This document shows, in pieces, positions 1 through 10,016 of a stretch of 38,591 nt of DNA. This DNA comes from Clostridia bacterium (GTDB lineage Bacteria; Bacillota; Clostridia; Monoglobales; Monoglobaceae): positions 1-38,591 of the forward strand of contig JAFSDN010000061.1 of NCBI GenBank assembly GCA_017436245.1, in the 5' to 3' direction. The notes under the pieces are model-generated. The model saw nothing but the letters and a program-made list of their open reading frames with translations, did not search any database and was not told the DNA's origin. Position 1 is the stretch's first letter; each line of letters begins with the position of its first letter. A program made the translations under genes and the position numbers.

Positions 1-2465
1 GAAATTTCGGCATAGCAGTCTTCGCGGCTTATTGCTGAATAATCGGCGTTTTCCTCTGCTTTGCCTTTGAAATAGTCGCACAGAACGCTGTGGAGAATGT
101 TTCCTGTGTCGGAGGGGTTCAATCCGCCAAGAAGACGTTCCTGGGCAAGAAGACCGTACCTCATGAAAAACGAAAATGCACAGGCATTGTATTTTTCCAG
201 CTTTGAAACGCTGAATACAAGGTTACTTCCGTATAATTTTCTTGCAGTTTTCAGACTCAGAGGTGTGTTGGTTGATGTTGCCCGACTCATTTCTTTGAGA
301 CGAAGGAGCCGTGGCGCAAAATCGGTATCATTTTCAAGAAGATTGAAAACTGTTTTCCAGAGGGGCGAAAGTCCGGAGACTTCCATATTATTTTCAAAGA
401 GCTTTACTGCCAGACGGTTGAATGCGGCGGTGCGGCTTTCTATACTTTGAACGGTGTCGTCAGGACTTTCTTCAATATTGAGCTGCGGAAAAATGTCTTC
501 GGTAAGGGTTCGGATGATTTCTGATGGACGAAGACCTTTGCCGTCACGGTCACTCAAAGGTGCGTATATGTGGAGATATTCACGGGCGGTTGAAAGAACA
601 GAATAAATGAGGAATTGCTCCTCCTGCTGCTTTGTGAAGGTATCGGGGGCAAGATTCAGCCCGAAGTCCTTCATGGTGTTACGCTCGGCATCGGTGAGCA
701 GACCCTCGGTTGCGTAATCACGGGGGAACACACCGTCAAGGGCGCCCAGAACAATTACCGCCTTTGTGCCGATGCTTCGGAAAAGGTCAATTGAACTGAT
801 GATAACCTTGTCCTGTGTGGGAGGAATCATTCCCACAGACAGTTCGCTGCAGGCAGATGTGAAAATCTCGTAGAATTCTGTGAAGGTTGTTTTTTCGTTT
901 GCCATATAGTCTCGCATCTGTCCCATTACGGAAACAAAGCTGTTCCACACAAGCCTCAGATTTTCGGCTTGTTCGGGCTGTGAGGCGGCTTTGAAGTCAT
1001 CAATTTTTTTGCTCACCATTTGCGGAATCCGGTTGCTTGTCAGCCATGAACAAAGGTTATCGTGAATCACGGAGGCGGTTTTTCGTCCCGAAAACATATC
1101 CGAAAGGTCAAGGAGCGGATGAATTAAAGCTGATTTGACCGAGTTTATGTGCTCCATATCAAACTGATATTTATCGGGATTATATGTCCAGCTTTGTCTG
1201 CTTGTCCATAATTGGTGCGGAATATCTGCCGCAAGAATGTAGTTTTCAAATTTGTCAACATCTTCGGTTGAAATACCCCAAAAGCCTGAGCGTGCAATAA
1301 GCATTATACGGTCGTAGGAAAAGCCGTATGCCAGAATCTCAAGAATGGCGATTATCATACGGATAAAAGGACTGCTTGTGAGCGGTGTTTTGCGGTCAAG
1401 AAAGTAGGTTATGCGGTGCTCGTCAAAAATCTGAGGAATCAGAAATTCGTAGTTTTCCATATTCCCTGTCAGAATAAGAATGTCATTGAATGAATAGCCT
1501 TTTTCTCTGACAAGCTGTTTTATCAGTCGGGCGCAGTCGTTCACCTCGCTTCGGAAGTTTCGGGGACGTGAGATGTGAATGTGTTTGGGTTGTTTTTCAT
1601 ATACCATCGGTGACGGTTCAAAAAAGTTCTTTTTCAGATGAATGAGGTCGGGTGCAAGCTCCGTTTCCTGTGCCTCACTCAAAAATACGGGCGTAGCTGT
1701 TGGAATACCGTGTTGCTTTGTCCACGCAACAAGATTTTGATATGTTTTTTGCTGTGCTTTAAAAACGGTGGACTTTTTTGCGGGATTCTCTGCCGAAAGT
1801 GCAACACATACATCTGATTTCAGCATAAGCTCACAAATGACAGCATACTCTGTGGGAGTGAAGCTCTTGAAAAACGTGATGTAAAAGCTGCCGTTCAGGA
1901 AGTCTGCTTTTGAGAGCTTTGGAATTATTAACGACAGATTATCCTCGGCATTTGCGTGATTTTGGTCAACAAGGGTGTTGAACTGTTGGTAAATCAGCGA
2001 AAGGTCACGGAGCTTCATTGAAAAACGGACATCTTGAGTTTCTTTTGCAAAATCCGTAAGATTCTGAGGCGAAACACCATAACGCTTGAATTCGGAAACG
2101 GTTCGCTGTATCAGCCCCGCAAAGCCGTGACGGTGAATACTTCGCTTGAAAAACTCCAGATTATCTGCGCATAGGTTAAGGGCTTTTCGGGTCATTATGA
2201 ACTTTCCTGCTTTGTCAATATATTTTGTGCGCAAAGGCCCCATTTTTGAAAAAACAAGATTGCAAAGACGTGAGAAGGTGAGAATCTGTATTTTGTTTTG
2301 TGCGGAAAGCCCCATTTCCGAAATCAGACGGGCTTCGGCGTGCATGGAGTATTGCTCGGGCACAAGAATAAAAACGGATTTGCCATGTGCGGCATCCGTG
2401 GCTGCAAGTTTATATATTTCGTTGAGTTTCTGACCTTCATCGGTCCCGAAAATAAAGCTTAACAT
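1..2465 (-). CDS. addB: ATP-dependent helicase/deoxyribonuclease subunit B, AddB (partial)
   Basis: This is the AddB subunit of the AddAB helicase-nuclease, which processes double-strand breaks for RecA-dependent repair. About 821 residues are visible of a family length near 1150, so the C-terminal nuclease domain lies beyond base 1. Conserved blocks are readable: VPEQYSMHAEA near residue 45, YFLDRKTPL mid-protein, and GALDGVFPRDY before the end. The first Fe-S cluster cysteine is Cys762, in YNACAFSFFMRYGL; the other three should be off the window. The start ATG (2463-2465) follows AAAGGAGA on the minus strand. The N-terminal Walker A equivalent, GTDEGQKL, is degenerate: Lys is kept but the glycines and Thr/Ser are lost. 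addA is not visible. Confidence 0.93.
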   Translation of the reverse strand, partial: MLSFIFGTDEGQKLNEIYKLAATDAAHGKSVFILVPEQYSMHAEARLISEMGLSAQNKIQILTFSRLCNLVFSKMGPLRTKYIDKAGKFIMTRKALNLCADNLEFFKRSIHRHGFAGLIQRTVSEFKRYGVSPQNLTDFAKETQDVRFSMKLRDLSLIYQQFNTLVDQNHANAEDNLSLIIPKLSKADFLNGSFYITFFKSFTPTEYAVICELMLKSDVCVALSAENPAKKSTVFKAQQKTYQNLVAWTKQHGIPTATPVFLSEAQETELAPDLIHLKKNFFEPSPMVYEKQPKHIHISRPRNFRSEVNDCARLIKQLVREKGYSFNDILILTGNMENYEFLIPQIFDEHRITYFLDRKTPLTSSPFIRMIIAILEILAYGFSYDRIMLIARSGFWGISTEDVDKFENYILAADIPHQLWTSRQSWTYNPDKYQFDMEHINSVKSALIHPLLDLSDMFSGRKTASVIHDNLCSWLTSNRIPQMVSKKIDDFKAASQPEQAENLRLVWNSFVSVMGQMRDYMANEKTTFTEFYEIFTSACSELSVGMIPPTQDKVIISSIDLFRSIGTKAVIVLGALDGVFPRDYATEGLLTDAERNTMKDFGLNLAPDTFTKQQEEQFLIYSVLSTAREYLHIYAPLSDRDGKGLRPSEIIRTLTEDIFPQLNIEESPDDTVQSIESRTAAFNRLAVKLFENNMEVSGLSPLWKTVFNLLENDTDFAPRLLRLKEMSRATSTNTPLSLKTARKLYGSNLVFSVSKLEKYNACAFSFFMRYGLLAQERLLGGLNPSDTGNILHSVLCDYFKGKAEENADYSAISREDCYAEI

Positions 2466-2557
2466 AAGGCAGAGTCTCCTTTTTTATTTGTAAAAACCTT
2501 CGACAATGCTTGGGGTGACAGAGGGTTGTGCTGAAAAGTCATTTTGATTTTGCCGGA

Positions 2558-3226
2558 CTATAAAATATCCAGCAACTCAATAATGTCTTGGGCAATGAAG
2601 TCGGGGCTTTCGTTTTCAAGGGCTTCTTTTGAAAAAGAGCTTGTCACTGCAAAACAAAAAGCGCCTGATGCTTTGGCTGAGCGGATTCCGTTGAGTGCAT
2701 CTTCAATGATAATACATTCCTCGGGGTCGGCATCCAGCTCGTCCATGGCAAGAAAATATATCTCGGGCGAGGGCTTTTTTTCTGACACGTCGCTTCCTGT
2801 GATTATGATGTCAAAAATATCCTGAGGAATTCTTGCAGATTCAAGGGAAACCTTAACCTTGTCTGCGGATGAGCTTGAAGCAATGGCAAGATGAAAGCCT
2901 TTTTTCTTCAGTTCGTCAAGGAGCTTGTGAACTGATGGAAATGATTCAAGCTCCTTGCGGGCATATTCAATATAATAATCATACATCCGTGACATTGCCG
3001 GCTTTATGGCGCTTTCCTTGCCATGCTTGCGGCAGAGCTCGGTAATAAACTTGTCTTCGCCTGCACCGATATATGCTTTAAAGTCATCATGCTTTGCCGA
3101 AATTCCGATTTCGGAAAGTGCCGAAATTGCGGATTTTACAGAAATTGGCTCTGAATTTATCAAAACTCCGTCCAAATCAAATATTATGTATTTTATGTAG
3201 TTTTTGTCAAAATCAAATTGGGGCAT
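2558..3226 (-). CDS. HAD-superfamily hydrolase, beta-phosphoglucomutase-like subfamily
   Basis: A 222-residue HAD phosphatase or phosphomutase. Motif I is FDLDGVLINSE at about residues 16-26, with the nucleophilic Asp and the DGV acid/base Asp. Motif II is IASSSS near 115, motif III is the Lys in EKKPSPEIY near 150, and motif IV is IIEDALNGI near 175. A helical cap sits between motifs I and II, as in beta-phosphoglucomutase and phosphoglycolate phosphatase relatives. The start has an AGGAG site about 9 nt upstream on the minus strand. It is divergent from a GH13 gene, so a sugar-phosphate substrate is plausible, but the sequence does not fix it. The MITE-like element lies directly upstream and may supply or displace its promoter. 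Confidence 0.9.
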   Translation of the reverse strand: MPQFDFDKNYIKYIIFDLDGVLINSEPISVKSAISALSEIGISAKHDDFKAYIGAGEDKFITELCRKHGKESAIKPAMSRMYDYYIEYARKELESFPSVHKLLDELKKKGFHLAIASSSSADKVKVSLESARIPQDIFDIIITGSDVSEKKPSPEIYFLAMDELDADPEECIIIEDALNGIRSAKASGAFCFAVTSSFSKEALENESPDFIAQDIIELLDIL

Positions 3227-3250
3227 TTGTCTTTACTCCTTTGCGTTTTT

Positions 3251-3474
3251 GTGATATAATAGTGAGGCAAATTGAACACTATATGATGTGTCCTTGTTAC
3301 ATTTACGTCTTTCTGCCACACCGAATTTTGTAAGGCACAAAGCCTTGCTTTAATCCGCTGAGACGAAAATACTTTAAATTTTCCTGCGGACACAGAAACA
3401 TATATTGTTCAATTTGCCTCACCTTGGTGAGACAGAACACAATGATTTCATTTTCGATGAAATCATTATATCAT
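3251..3474. mobile_element. MITE-like inverted-repeat element
   Basis: The left end has GTGAGGCAAATTGAAC (3262-3277) and the right end its exact reverse complement (3407-3422). Extending inward gives 22 matches in 23. Outer tips also pair: GTGATATAAT (3251-3260) and ATTATATCAT (3465-3474). The right side carries two extra hairpins, CTCACCTTGGTGAG (3418-3431) and AATGATTTCA/TGAAATCATT (3441-3467). No ORF fits inside. The structure resembles a non-autonomous miniature element; I infer rather than know that it is multicopy. Confidence 0.6.
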
Positions 3475-3521
3475 CAAAACAAAAAAAAGACAATAGATTT
3501 TTGAAAGAGGTTCAGGAAAGT

Positions 3522-5426
3522 ATGCATATTTATCACAATTCACGGAACATTGAATACAGGAGCATGTTTGGGGCTGTTCCCACAGAGGCGGAGGTTCGAT
3601 TTTCGGTTTCGGTTGACTGCTCCCCCGACAATCTGTGGCTGCGCTTGTGGAATGGCGCAGAACAACTGATTCCAATGGGAAAGTCCGGTGATGGTTTTTA
3701 TTCGGCAGAGATAAAGATGCCGGATGAGCCATGCCTTTTGTGGTATTATTTTGTTGCGGAAAAAGACGGAAAGCGGTTCTTTTGCTGTAAGGGACAAAAG
3801 GGCGAAGGTCAGTGTCTTGAATTCTGTAATGAGGCATCCTGGCAGGTGACAGTTTATGACAGGGACTTCAAAACGCCCGACTGGTTCAAAAATTCGGTTA
3901 TGTATCAGATTTTTCCCGACAGATTTTATAAAAAAGGACAAAATTCTGAAATAACGGGACGCAAAGGTGAATATATTTTACATGAGGACTGGTACGAGCC
4001 TGTGTTTTTTAATAAGCATCCCCATGAAAACGGACCTGCCTGCAATGATTTTTATGGCGGAAATCTGAAAGGAATTATGGAAAAATTACCCTATCTGAAA
4101 GAGCTGGGGATTGGAGTGATTTATCTTAATCCTGTTTTTGAGGCATTTTCAAATCACCGTTATGATACGGGAAATTATGAAAATATTGACCCCATACTGG
4201 GCACACAGGAGGATTTTGAGGAGCTTTGCAAAAAGTGTGAGGAAATGGGAATCCGAATTATTCTTGACGGAGTTTTCAGCCATACGGGCAGCGATAGTGT
4301 ATATTTTAATAAGTACGGAAATTATGGGGATAATAACGGTGCATACAGAGATTGGAATTCGGAATACAGAAGATGGTTTCAGTGGAACGATACAGGCTAT
4401 GAAAGCTGGTGGGGCTGTTCAAATCTTCCAAATGTTAATGAGCTTGAACCGACATATATTGACTATATCCTTGGGAGCAAAGATGCTATAATAAAAAAAT
4501 GGCTCAGGTGCGGTGCTTCGGGCTGGCGGCTTGACGTGGCGGATGAGCTTCCTGACGAGTTTATAAAAATTCTCAGAAGAGAGGTGAAGTCGGAAAAGGC
4601 AGATGCAGTGATTATCGGTGAAGTATGGGAGGATGCCTCAAACAAGGAAAGCTACGGAAAAAGGCGTGAATATCTTTTGGGGCATGAGCTTGACAGTGTG
4701 ATGAATTACCCTTTCAAGGATAATGTGATTGCTTTTTTGAACGGAGAAATTGATGCGGAGTGTTTTGATGAAAGAATGATGACCATTGCAGAGCATTACC
4801 CCAAAGAGAGCTTGTATTCTGCAATGAATCTTCTGGGCACTCATGACACCATGCGTGTGAAAAATGTTCTCAGCGGACAGCATATTGACTTCAATATGAC
4901 GGCAGAGCAAAAGGCGGCATTCAGGATAGAGGCAAAATGCGAAACCCTTGCCATAAAGCGTTTGAAGCTGGCGGTATTTTTGCAGATGACCTTTGTGGGT
5001 GTTCCATGTATTTATTACGGTGACGAAATAGGTATGCAGGGGCTTGGAGACCCGTTTAACAGAATGCCCTATACGTGGCGGATGGTTGATGAGGAGCTGA
5101 GAGACTTCTGTAAACGAATGATTGAAGTCCGAAATTCAACGGATTGTTTGAGGACGGGAAGTTTTGAGACCGTTTTTGCGCAGGGTGACTTGTATGTATA
5201 TGTAAGAAAAATTTCGGGAAAAACCGATATTTTCGGTCATCCGGCAAGGGCAGGAATGGCTGTGTGCATTGTGAACCGAGGAGCTTGTGATGCTGAGGCA
5301 ACCTTTGATTTACCTGAAGGTGGCGATTTTTTTGGTATTGTGGAAAAGGAAAAAATCAGCTTTGAACAAGGCGAAAACAAGGTGAAAATCCCTGCATTTG
5401 GTGCGGAAGTGTATGTGGTTAGGTAA
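3522..5426 (+). CDS. GH13 alpha-glucosidase/neopullulanase-type enzyme
   Basis: A 634-residue alpha-amylase family enzyme, probably cytoplasmic since no signal peptide is seen. An N-terminal beta-sandwich of CBM34 type covers roughly residues 1-125, followed by the barrel opening VMYQIFPDRFY. The catalytic triad is readable: nucleophile Asp338 (WRLDVADE), acid/base Glu367 (IIGEVWED) and Asp442 (LLGTHDT). LGTHDT and the N-terminal domain fit the cyclomaltodextrinase/neopullulanase/maltogenic amylase group (GH13_20 type). An open frame extends upstream to 3405, but that part lies in the MITE-like element. I chose ATG 3522, where the family-like text MHIYHNSRNIEYRS begins; AGAGG sits 11 nt upstream. 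It probably opens maltodextrins for the glycogen pathway encoded next. Confidence 0.9.
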   Translation: MHIYHNSRNIEYRSMFGAVPTEAEVRFSVSVDCSPDNLWLRLWNGAEQLIPMGKSGDGFYSAEIKMPDEPCLLWYYFVAEKDGKRFFCCKGQKGEGQCLEFCNEASWQVTVYDRDFKTPDWFKNSVMYQIFPDRFYKKGQNSEITGRKGEYILHEDWYEPVFFNKHPHENGPACNDFYGGNLKGIMEKLPYLKELGIGVIYLNPVFEAFSNHRYDTGNYENIDPILGTQEDFEELCKKCEEMGIRIILDGVFSHTGSDSVYFNKYGNYGDNNGAYRDWNSEYRRWFQWNDTGYESWWGCSNLPNVNELEPTYIDYILGSKDAIIKKWLRCGASGWRLDVADELPDEFIKILRREVKSEKADAVIIGEVWEDASNKESYGKRREYLLGHELDSVMNYPFKDNVIAFLNGEIDAECFDERMMTIAEHYPKESLYSAMNLLGTHDTMRVKNVLSGQHIDFNMTAEQKAAFRIEAKCETLAIKRLKLAVFLQMTFVGVPCIYYGDEIGMQGLGDPFNRMPYTWRMVDEELRDFCKRMIEVRNSTDCLRTGSFETVFAQGDLYVYVRKISGKTDIFGHPARAGMAVCIVNRGACDAEATFDLPEGGDFFGIVEKEKISFEQGENKVKIPAFGAEVYVVR

Positions 5427-5483
5427 AATTTACCAAAAAATTTTCGTAATTATGTATTTAATGTAAGAAAAATTTTTTTCCGG

Positions 5484-5512
5484 TAGACAAAACACCGTTT
5501 GAGTGCTAAAAT
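5484..5512 (+). promoter_or_regulatory. Predicted sigma-A promoter of the glg operon
   Basis: TAGACA (5484-5489), a 17-bp spacer and TAAAAT (5507-5512), with a TG one base before the -10 box (extended -10). It lies about 90 bp upstream of glgB in a 176-bp gap. No other good promoter was seen before glgC, D, A or P, so it probably serves all five. Confidence 0.55.
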
Positions 5513-5602
5513 AGAATTAGTCAGTTTGCACAAAAATAAAAAAGACTTAAACTGACAATTGATTGAAAACAACTAAAGAAGGATTGACGGAGGATTTACA
5601 AA

Positions 5603-7531
5603 ATGATACATGAAAACAGCGGGATTTCGGAAGAACTTATGTTCCTTTTTAATACCGGAAGGAACAGTCAGGTTTACAATATCCTGGGGGCACACAAGGG
5701 TTGTGTCGGAGGGGTTTCCGGATATGGTTTTGCTGTTTGGGCACCCAATGCAAAATCGGTGTCGGTGGTTTGTGACAGCAACGGGTGGAACAGAGAAAAA
5801 AATCCCATGACTCTTTATCCCAATCACGGAATATGGTATTGCTTCATTGATGGAATTGATGTGGGTGAAAAATATAAGTTCAGCATTGAAGACAGAAATG
5901 GCGAGGTCTTTTTGAAGTCTGACCCATTTGCCTTTGAAAGTCAGGTGCGTCCTGAAACGGCTTCGGTGGTTGCCGACACTCAATTTGAATGGAGTGACAA
6001 AAGCTGGCTCAGAAAAAGGGCTGTTCAAAAGCCTTATGACAAGCCCATGAGCATTTATGAGGTTCATTTTGGGTCGTGGAAACGTCATGAAAACGGTGAG
6101 ATGCTCACATATTCCCAAATGGCGGAGGAGCTTATTCCCTATGTTCGGGATATGGGTTATACACATATTGAGCTTATGCCAATTTGCGAATATCCCTTTG
6201 ACGGCTCATGGGGGTATCAGGTTACGGGATATTATTCCGCAAACAGCCGATACGGAAAACCGTGGGAGCTGAAAAAGTTTATTGATGAATGTCATAAAGC
6301 AGAAATTGGTGTTATTATGGATTGGGTTCCTGCTCATTTCCCGCGTGATGCACACGGGTTGAGAATGTTTGACGGAACACCGCTTTTTGAACATCCCGAC
6401 TCACGTCTTGGTGAACATAAGGAGTGGGGCACACTGGTGTTCAACTGGGAAAAAAGTGAGATTAATTCCTTTTTGATTTCCAATGCTGTTTTCTGGCTTG
6501 AGGAATATCACATGGACGGCTTGCGTGTTGATGCGGTTTCAAGTATGCTTTATCTTGATTATAACCGCCGTGACGGTGAGTGGGTGGCAAATAAGTACGG
6601 CGGGCATGAAAATCTTGCCGCAATCGAGTTTTTGCAGAACCTTAACCGCACAGTTTTTGAAAGGTTTCCCAATGTTCTTATGATTGCCGAGGAGTCAACT
6701 GCGTGGGGCGGCGTTACCATGCCTGTTCATGAGGGCGGTCTTGGGTTCAATTTCAAGTGGAATATGGGTTGGATGAATGATATTCTGAGGTTTATGGCAA
6801 TGGACCCGTTCTTCAGAGGTTCGAATCATGATATGCTGACCTTTTCCATGATGTATGCATATTCCGAGAACTATATTCTTGCCCTGTCACATGACGAGGT
6901 TGTTCACGGAAAGAAGTCGCTTATTGACAAAATGTGGGGAAACTATGAACAAAAGTTCAAAGGGCTGAAACTGCTTCTGGCGTATATGTATGCCCATCCG
7001 GGCAAAAAACTGCTGTGTATGGGCGGTGAATTTGGGCAGTTTATTGAATGGAGATTTGCCGAGGGGCTTGAATGGCAGCTTCTTGGGTTTGATACACACC
7101 GTGGAATGAGCGAATTTTCAAAGGATTTGAATTGGTTTTACCGCAATAACCGTTCAATGAATGAAAATGATGAGGATTGGTCGGGCTTCAAATGGATTGA
7201 TGCCTCGGACCGTGAACATTCGGTTATTTCCTTTGTTCGCATCAGCCGCAGCGGCAGAGATAAAACCGTGGTTGTTGCAAATTTTGCGGCTCAGGAGCAT
7301 AAGGGCTACCGGCTGTGTGTGCCTTCCCGCGGAGAGTATGAGATTGTTCTTTCCACCGATGATAAAAAATACGGCGGTTTGACCGAAAAGCCCTGTATTA
7401 TGAAAGCAAAAAAAGTTAAAAATAAAGAATTTGATTATGCAATTGATATTGATATTCCTGAACTTTCTGCACTTTATATAAAGAGAGCGAATACACGCAA
7501 AATGCGTAGTTCGGATAGTCTGACTAAATAA
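5603..7531 (+). CDS. glgB: 1,4-alpha-glucan branching enzyme
   Basis: GlgB cuts alpha-1,4 chains and rejoins them by alpha-1,6 links, branching glycogen. The 642-residue protein has an N-terminal CBM48 module (about residues 25-120, with GYGFAVWAPNAKSVSVVCD) and a GH13_9 barrel. Catalytic residues are Asp310 (GLRVDAVSSM), Glu363 (IAEESTAW) and the His430-Asp431 pair (LSHDEVVHGK). A beta-rich C-terminal domain follows. GGAGG lies just before ATG 5603. It is shorter than the E. coli enzyme (728 residues), as is usual when the extra N-terminal domain is absent. First gene of the glgBCDAP operon. Confidence 0.97.
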   Translation: MIHENSGISEELMFLFNTGRNSQVYNILGAHKGCVGGVSGYGFAVWAPNAKSVSVVCDSNGWNREKNPMTLYPNHGIWYCFIDGIDVGEKYKFSIEDRNGEVFLKSDPFAFESQVRPETASVVADTQFEWSDKSWLRKRAVQKPYDKPMSIYEVHFGSWKRHENGEMLTYSQMAEELIPYVRDMGYTHIELMPICEYPFDGSWGYQVTGYYSANSRYGKPWELKKFIDECHKAEIGVIMDWVPAHFPRDAHGLRMFDGTPLFEHPDSRLGEHKEWGTLVFNWEKSEINSFLISNAVFWLEEYHMDGLRVDAVSSMLYLDYNRRDGEWVANKYGGHENLAAIEFLQNLNRTVFERFPNVLMIAEESTAWGGVTMPVHEGGLGFNFKWNMGWMNDILRFMAMDPFFRGSNHDMLTFSMMYAYSENYILALSHDEVVHGKKSLIDKMWGNYEQKFKGLKLLLAYMYAHPGKKLLCMGGEFGQFIEWRFAEGLEWQLLGFDTHRGMSEFSKDLNWFYRNNRSMNENDEDWSGFKWIDASDREHSVISFVRISRSGRDKTVVVANFAAQEHKGYRLCVPSRGEYEIVLSTDDKKYGGLTEKPCIMKAKKVKNKEFDYAIDIDIPELSALYIKRANTRKMRSSDSLTK

Positions 7532-7558
7532 AACACATATAAAACGGAGGTTTTTGTT

Positions 7559-8836
7559 ATGAAATCAAAAGAATGTGTTGCAATGATTCTTGCAGGCGGA
7601 CAGGGTAGCCGTTTGGGGATTCTCACAAAGAATATTGCAAAGCCTGCTGTACCCTTTGGCGGAAAGTATAAGATTATTGACTTTCCTTTGAGCAACTGTG
7701 CTCATTCGGGCATAACGGCAGTTGGAGTGCTGACTCAGTATCAGCCATTGGAATTGAATACTTATATAGGAAACGGACGGCCGTGGGATCTTGACAGAAA
7801 CAACGGTGGTGTTTATGTGCTTCCTCCGTATGTTTCGGCTGATAAGGGTGAATGGTATAAGGGTACGGCAAATGCCATTTATCAGAACATAGGGTTTGTT
7901 GACGGCTTTGACCCTGAATATGTTGTTATTCTTTCAGGTGACCATATATACAAAATGGATTATTCAAAGATGATTAAGGCGCACAAAATGGCAGGTGCGG
8001 CGGCAACAATTGCCGTTATTGAAGTGCCCTGGGAGGAAGCGTCAAGGTTCGGCATTATGAATACCGATGAAAATATGAATATTGTTGAGTTTGAGGAAAA
8101 GCCCAAAAAGCCAAAGAGCAATCTTGCGTCCATGGGTGTTTATGTATTTACCTGGTCCGTACTCAAAAAATATCTTATTGCTGACGAAAATAACCCCAAT
8201 TCGGACAACGATTTTGGAAAGAATATAATTCCCCAGATGCTCAACGACGGAAACAAAATGCTGGCGTACAGGTTTGACGGGTACTGGAAGGATGTTGGAA
8301 CAATTCAGAGCCTCTGGGAGGCAAACATGAACCTTCTTTCGGAGAATCCCGGTTATGAAATTGACGATGCCGACTGGAAGATTTTCAGCCGTAATCCTGC
8401 GGCACCGCCTCATTATCTTGGGGCTTCTTCAAGGGTTAAGAACTGTTATATAACCGAAGGCTGTGAGATTTACGGTGATGTGGAAAACTCGGTTATCTTC
8501 AGAGGCGTAACAGTTGAAGAAGGTGCGGTTATCCGTGATTCGGTTGTGTTCCCCGGTGCTCATATAGGCAAAAATGCGGTTGTTACAAAGGCGATGATTG
8601 GTACAGATGCGTATATTTCGGAGGAAGCGGAAATCGGAAGCCGTGACGAGTCAGCCATTGAAGATTTTTATAACACAAAAATCTGCTCGGATGATATTAC
8701 TCTGATTGGTCCGGCTGTGTTTGTTGACAAGGGAATCAAGGTTGCAACCTGTTCCATGGTGACACGAAACGTAAAGAATAAGTCCAAGAATGCAAAAGCG
8801 GAACAAAAATCTGCGAAAGGATCGGCAACTGCCTGA
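7559..8836 (+). CDS. glgC: Glucose-1-phosphate adenylyltransferase, catalytic subunit
   Basis: GlgC makes ADP-glucose from ATP and glucose-1-phosphate, the committed step to glycogen. The 425-residue protein has the nucleotidyltransferase signature [12 protein letters not shown] (residues 12-23) with the [10 protein letters not shown] loop, the metal-binding region [11 protein letters not shown], and a C-terminal left-handed beta-helix ([22 protein letters not shown]). A Lys/Ala-rich tail of about 20 residues ends the protein and looks disordered. CGGAGG precedes ATG 7559. It lies 27 bp after glgB and 13 bp before glgD, so the two subunits are probably co-translated in matched amounts. Confidence 0.97.
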   Translation: MKSKECVAMILAGGQGSRLGILTKNIAKPAVPFGGKYKIIDFPLSNCAHSGITAVGVLTQYQPLELNTYIGNGRPWDLDRNNGGVYVLPPYVSADKGEWYKGTANAIYQNIGFVDGFDPEYVVILSGDHIYKMDYSKMIKAHKMAGAAATIAVIEVPWEEASRFGIMNTDENMNIVEFEEKPKKPKSNLASMGVYVFTWSVLKKYLIADENNPNSDNDFGKNIIPQMLNDGNKMLAYRFDGYWKDVGTIQSLWEANMNLLSENPGYEIDDADWKIFSRNPAAPPHYLGASSRVKNCYITEGCEIYGDVENSVIFRGVTVEEGAVIRDSVVFPGAHIGKNAVVTKAMIGTDAYISEEAEIGSRDESAIEDFYNTKICSDDITLIGPAVFVDKGIKVATCSMVTRNVKNKSKNAKAEQKSAKGSATA

Positions 8837-8849
8837 AAGGTGAGATATT

Positions 8850-9983
8850 ATGGAGTATAATAATACATTAGGTTTGATTTTTTCAGAAAATGTTGAGGTT
8901 AGTCTGGGTGAGCTTATGAGAGTGCGCTCTCTTGCGGCTGTTCCCGTTGGCGGAAGATACAGAATCATTGACTTTATGCTTTCAAACATGATAAATTCGG
9001 GTATTGCCAATGTTGGTATCACCTCGGGCTACAAAAACCGCTCCCTTGTTGACCATGTGGGCAGTGGCCGTGCGTGGGATATGGCAAGAAAGGACAGCGG
9101 TCTGTTTATACTGCCCCCTCCCGAAACTATGGATATGGGCGGAAGAATTATTGGCGGAATTGACTATCTCAGCGGTGCAATGAGCTTTTTGTACCGGAGC
9201 CGTCAGGAGTACGTTATGGTTACTGACTGTAATACAATCTGCAATATTGATTTTGAAAAGGTTATGGATTTCCATTTTGAAAAAGAGGCTGATATTACCG
9301 TTGTGTACACCCAGGTTCCCAATCTCACCGAAAAGGAGCTTGAAAAGCATATCTTATTTGATGTTGAGGAGGACGGCAGGGTTAAGGATATTCAGATTTA
9401 TCCAAAACGGCAGAAGTCTGATTGCTCCTATATGCATATGTTCTTTATGAAAAAGAGCTTGTTTATTGAAATGATTGAGGATTGTATGGCGCATGACGAG
9501 CATATGATTTCAAAAAACATTCTCCTTGCCAATGTGAATCGGCGCAGGATATTTGCATATAAGTTTGACGGATATAAGAAAAAGATTGACAACATCAAGA
9601 CCTTTTATCAGTTTAATCTTGAGCTTCTTGACCCCATGGTTCGCCGTGAGCTTTTTGGAAACAGAGAGGGCAACAATATTTACACAAAGGTAAAGGACAG
9701 CGTTCCCACCAAGTACGGAAAGGATTCGGAAGTGAAGAATTCCTTTATTGCCGACGGTTGCCAGATTGAGGGAACTGTTGAAAACTGCATTGTTTTCCGT
9801 GGAGTGAAAATCGGCAAGGGTACTGTTGTTAAGAACTCTGTTATTATGCAGAAGTCTCAGATTATGGATAACTGTGATGTTGAAAATGTTATTTTTGACA
9901 AAGAGGTTATTCTCAAAGGCGGCAAGAGCCTTGTGGGCGAAAGCACATATCCTCTTGTAATCGGAAAGAGAACCGTGGTTTAA
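8850..9983 (+). CDS. glgD: GlgD, regulatory ADP-glucose pyrophosphorylase subunit
   Basis: A GlgC paralog of 377 residues that has lost the catalytic loop. Where GlgC reads GGQGSRL, this protein reads ENVEVSLGELM, and the metal-binding GDH is replaced by TDCNT. It keeps the AAVPVGGRYRIIDFMLSNM framework and the C-terminal beta-helix (ENCIVFRGVKIGKGTVVKNSVIM). In Firmicutes GlgD joins GlgC in a hetero-oligomer and changes its activity. The start ATG 8850 follows AAAGGTGAG. The missing motifs are seen directly; the regulatory role is family knowledge. Confidence 0.95.
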   Translation: MEYNNTLGLIFSENVEVSLGELMRVRSLAAVPVGGRYRIIDFMLSNMINSGIANVGITSGYKNRSLVDHVGSGRAWDMARKDSGLFILPPPETMDMGGRIIGGIDYLSGAMSFLYRSRQEYVMVTDCNTICNIDFEKVMDFHFEKEADITVVYTQVPNLTEKELEKHILFDVEEDGRVKDIQIYPKRQKSDCSYMHMFFMKKSLFIEMIEDCMAHDEHMISKNILLANVNRRRIFAYKFDGYKKKIDNIKTFYQFNLELLDPMVRRELFGNREGNNIYTKVKDSVPTKYGKDSEVKNSFIADGCQIEGTVENCIVFRGVKIGKGTVVKNSVIMQKSQIMDNCDVENVIFDKEVILKGGKSLVGESTYPLVIGKRTVV

Positions 9984-10016
9984 CTGACCTAAAACAAAGG
10001 AAAGGATGCGAAGATT

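Noticed and set aside
97-450. 117-codon plus-strand ORF at the left end
   Set aside because: Shadow of the addB reading frame on the minus strand, which has clear family motifs.
3405-3521. N-terminal extension of the GH13 ORF
   Set aside because: It is encoded largely by the inverted-repeat element and does not resemble the family N-terminus; ATG 3522 fits better.
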